64,000 nucleotides of DNA. It comes from CAZRHR01 sp964578885 (GTDB taxonomy: Bacteria > Bacteroidota > Bacteroidia > CAIKAF01). A program made the translations under genes and the position numbers. Positions 62,284-64,000 of this stretch are shown piece by piece. The notes beneath the pieces were generated by a model. That model made no database searches. It worked only from the letters and a program-made list of their open reading frames with translations, and was not told where the DNA came from. The DNA lies in assembly GCA_964578885.1 (NCBI GenBank), contig CAZOEO010000011.1, positions 34,745 through 98,744 on the forward strand. Reading direction: 5' to 3'. Within the stretch, counting starts at the first letter, position 1; every line of letters starts with the position of its first letter.

Positions 62284-64000
62284 ATGTATATAGATTTACG
62301 AACGACCCGGATTTTGGGTAAGGGTTTTATTTTATATTTTTTTTCGGGTATTATTGGAACGCTTTACGGGCAATGCCATCCCAACCCGGTGGTATCAGGA
62401 TCGACTTCTTTAGTTTGTGGGCAAACGACAACGCTTACTGCAAGTGGCGCCGGCGCTCAATATCTCTGGTATGACGCTGCTTCAGGCGGGACTGTTTTGG
62501 CTACAACGGCGGCATACACCACTCCACCTCTTCTTGGTGCGGATACTTTTTGGGTAGAGACCCGCGATGTGGCAAATGGATCGGTCTCTTATACTTCTCC
62601 TGGTCAATATAACTGGACGGTTCCTGCGGGAGTCACATCTATTAACGTAGATATAAGAGGAGCAGAAGGAGGGCGAGCGCGAGGTACCTATGCTATTGGA
62701 GGTGCTGGAGGGCGTGTGCAAGCCGTATTGCCGGTAACTCCAGGTCAAACGCTTCGAATTTATGTAGGAGGCCGCGGAAACGATGGGAATAGTTCAAGTT
62801 GGAATTCTGGTGGATATAATGGTGGCGGAAGCGGTTATCGTTATGGCGCCGGAGGAGGTGGGTCGTCTGATATACGAACGTCGACCTCTCTGAATGATCG
62901 GATTATTGTTGCTGGTGCTGGTGGTGGAGGTGGATATGACTGTTCATCAAATGCTACATCAGAGAGAGGAGGAAGAGGAGGAGGTTTAACTGGAGAAGCC
63001 GGGTATCGTTGTAACTCGCAAAGTACTTGTAATGTTGGCGGCGGTGGTACCCAATCTTCCGGAGGAAGCAAAGGGACCTGTTCAAATGGTCTAAACGGTG
63101 GATTTGGTATTGGCGGTCAGTCATCAAGCACCTGTTGTAGTTATAGTGGCGGAGGCGGAAGTGGCTGGTATGGTGGCGGAGGCGCTTATTTTGCTGGTGG
63201 TGGCGGAGGTTCAAGCTATACGATTCCCACAGCGACCAACGTTTCTCACACCCAAGGTTTTCAAACGGGCAATGGTGCGGTGTATATCACCTGGCAGGTG
63301 ATTACTTGTAGTTCTGCCCGTGAGCAAGTGGCGGTGGGTGTAAATACGACCGTTGCTCCTCCAACGATTTCAGGCGCATCTACCACATGTGGCATTCCAG
63401 CTACGTTAACTGCCAGTGGGAGCTTCGGCCATTTTCAGTGGTATAATGTACCCACCGGAGGATCTCCGATAGCGACCTCGGCGAGTTACACTACGCCTGA
63501 ACTTACGACCAACCAAGTATATTATGTGCAGGCCAGTTCTGTGGCAACGGCTCCCAATTGTTTGAGTTCTCGTGTGGCAGTGCAGGTGTCTGTTTCGCCT
63601 GTTGCATCTCCTGTTGTGGTTGGCGATACAGCCATTTGCGGATCTAATGCGACATTGGTGTCCACTGGATCTACAGGCATATTTAATTGGTATACAACGC
63701 CTTCCGGAGGTTCTCCTTTCGTTGTCAATGATTCAGCGGTAGTTACGCCATTATCTACGACTACCTATTATGTGGAAGCGATATCTGTAGCTGGCCCTTA
63801 TTCTGGAACACAAACTTATTCTTCTCCCGGCACCTATTCTTACATAGTCCCCGCAGGGGTTACAAGCATTACAGTAGATGTTCGTGGAGGACGAGGCGGT
63901 AATGCCTATTCAAGTGGTGGGGCTGGAGGCCGCGTCACTGGTACAGTTCCTGTGACGCCAGGTCAAACCATAACCGTTAATGTAGGAGCAAGAGGACAAG
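62284..64000 (+). CDS. Large glycine-rich/Ig-like surface protein (partial, cut by right edge)
   Basis: An open frame of 572 codons runs from the ATG at 62284 to the window end with no stop. A signal peptide (about 1-30, cut near LYGQ) is followed by alternating modules. The first is an Ig-like CHU_C-associated domain with the QYLWYDAASGG pattern. A glycine-rich domain (about 99-340) opens with YNWTVPAGVTSINVDIRGAEGG and ends with AVYITWQV. Two more Ig-like repeats follow (FQWYNVPTGG, FNWYTTPSGG), and then a second glycine-rich domain starts (YSYIVPAGVTSITVDVRGG). A T9SS sorting domain is expected beyond the window. It is related to the genes at 36869 and 50242 but larger and repeated. Confidence 0.82.
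   Translation, partial: MYIDLRTTRILGKGFILYFFSGIIGTLYGQCHPNPVVSGSTSLVCGQTTTLTASGAGAQYLWYDAASGGTVLATTAAYTTPPLLGADTFWVETRDVANGSVSYTSPGQYNWTVPAGVTSINVDIRGAEGGRARGTYAIGGAGGRVQAVLPVTPGQTLRIYVGGRGNDGNSSSWNSGGYNGGGSGYRYGAGGGGSSDIRTSTSLNDRIIVAGAGGGGGYDCSSNATSERGGRGGGLTGEAGYRCNSQSTCNVGGGGTQSSGGSKGTCSNGLNGGFGIGGQSSSTCCSYSGGGGSGWYGGGGAYFAGGGGGSSYTIPTATNVSHTQGFQTGNGAVYITWQVITCSSAREQVAVGVNTTVAPPTISGASTTCGIPATLTASGSFGHFQWYNVPTGGSPIATSASYTTPELTTNQVYYVQASSVATAPNCLSSRVAVQVSVSPVASPVVVGDTAICGSNATLVSTGSTGIFNWYTTPSGGSPFVVNDSAVVTPLSTTTYYVEAISVAGPYSGTQTYSSPGTYSYIVPAGVTSITVDVRGGRGGNAYSSGGAGGRVTGTVPVTPGQTITVNVGARGQ

Overview
The window comes from a member of the Bacteroidota, probably the Flavobacteriia/Sphingobacteriia side. 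The evidence is a type IX secretion system (T9SS) plug protein together with several exported proteins that carry T9SS or gliding-type C-terminal sorting domains. Other evidence is a Bacteroidota-style EF-P and IF-2, a Na+-translocating NADH:quinone reductase (nqrABCDEF), and many promoters with the -7 box TAnnTTTG used by this phylum. The sequence looks chromosomal: no phage, plasmid, CRISPR array or insertion sequence was seen. Species cannot be named from the sequence alone.

Layout, left to right. At 1-1362 is the 5' part of a DUF2079 membrane protein cut by the window edge. A methyltransferase follows (1431-2324), then a 223-bp tandem repeat. The rimP-nusA-infB operon runs leftward at 3335-8237. 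At 8340-9775 are a small secreted protein and an orphan RskA-like membrane protein. From 9881 to 20867 a rightward run of nine tightly packed genes holds a DabA-DabB inorganic-carbon pump, two SulP transporters in tandem, and a putative copper module: a CxGKC small protein, an MbnP-like lipoprotein, an MbnH-like diheme protein and a CDVCGC beta-barrel candidate. Leftward pth, rplY and prs, a tRNA-Leu(CAA), and a large PKD-rich T9SS protein follow up to 25947.

A 1.2-kb gene-free stretch (25948-27196) carries two copies of a 150-bp repeat. Then come methylmalonyl-CoA epimerase and an M43-type protease, and a five-gene leftward operon: cyclophilin, unknown, lysS, unknown, fumC. Divergent from it are a lipoprotein and a second M43 protease. 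Next are a PKD/glycine-rich secreted protein, a structured intergenic element, an FGE-like lipoprotein with its T9SS-plug neighbour, and the complete nqr operon (40744-46853). A 1.3-kb gene-poor stretch with a gene remnant and a 190-bp tandem repeat follows, then three exported YbjN paralogues and a second glycine-rich protein. The right end is mostly housekeeping: M23 peptidase, alaS, a hydrolase, an SDR, a DUF2892 protein, pdhB, rnr, a lipoprotein and efp. It ends in the first 1.7 kb of a large glycine-rich/Ig-like surface protein cut by the right edge.

The genes suggest an organism with respiratory sodium pumping, inorganic-carbon uptake (probably anaplerotic, since no carbon-fixation gene is visible) and heavy investment in T9SS-exported surface proteins. 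The two most unusual signals are the dab-sulP-sulP-mbnP-mbnH run and a dispersed repeat family found as tandem copies at three loci. The repeat copies keep a palindrome while its sequence changes from locus to locus.
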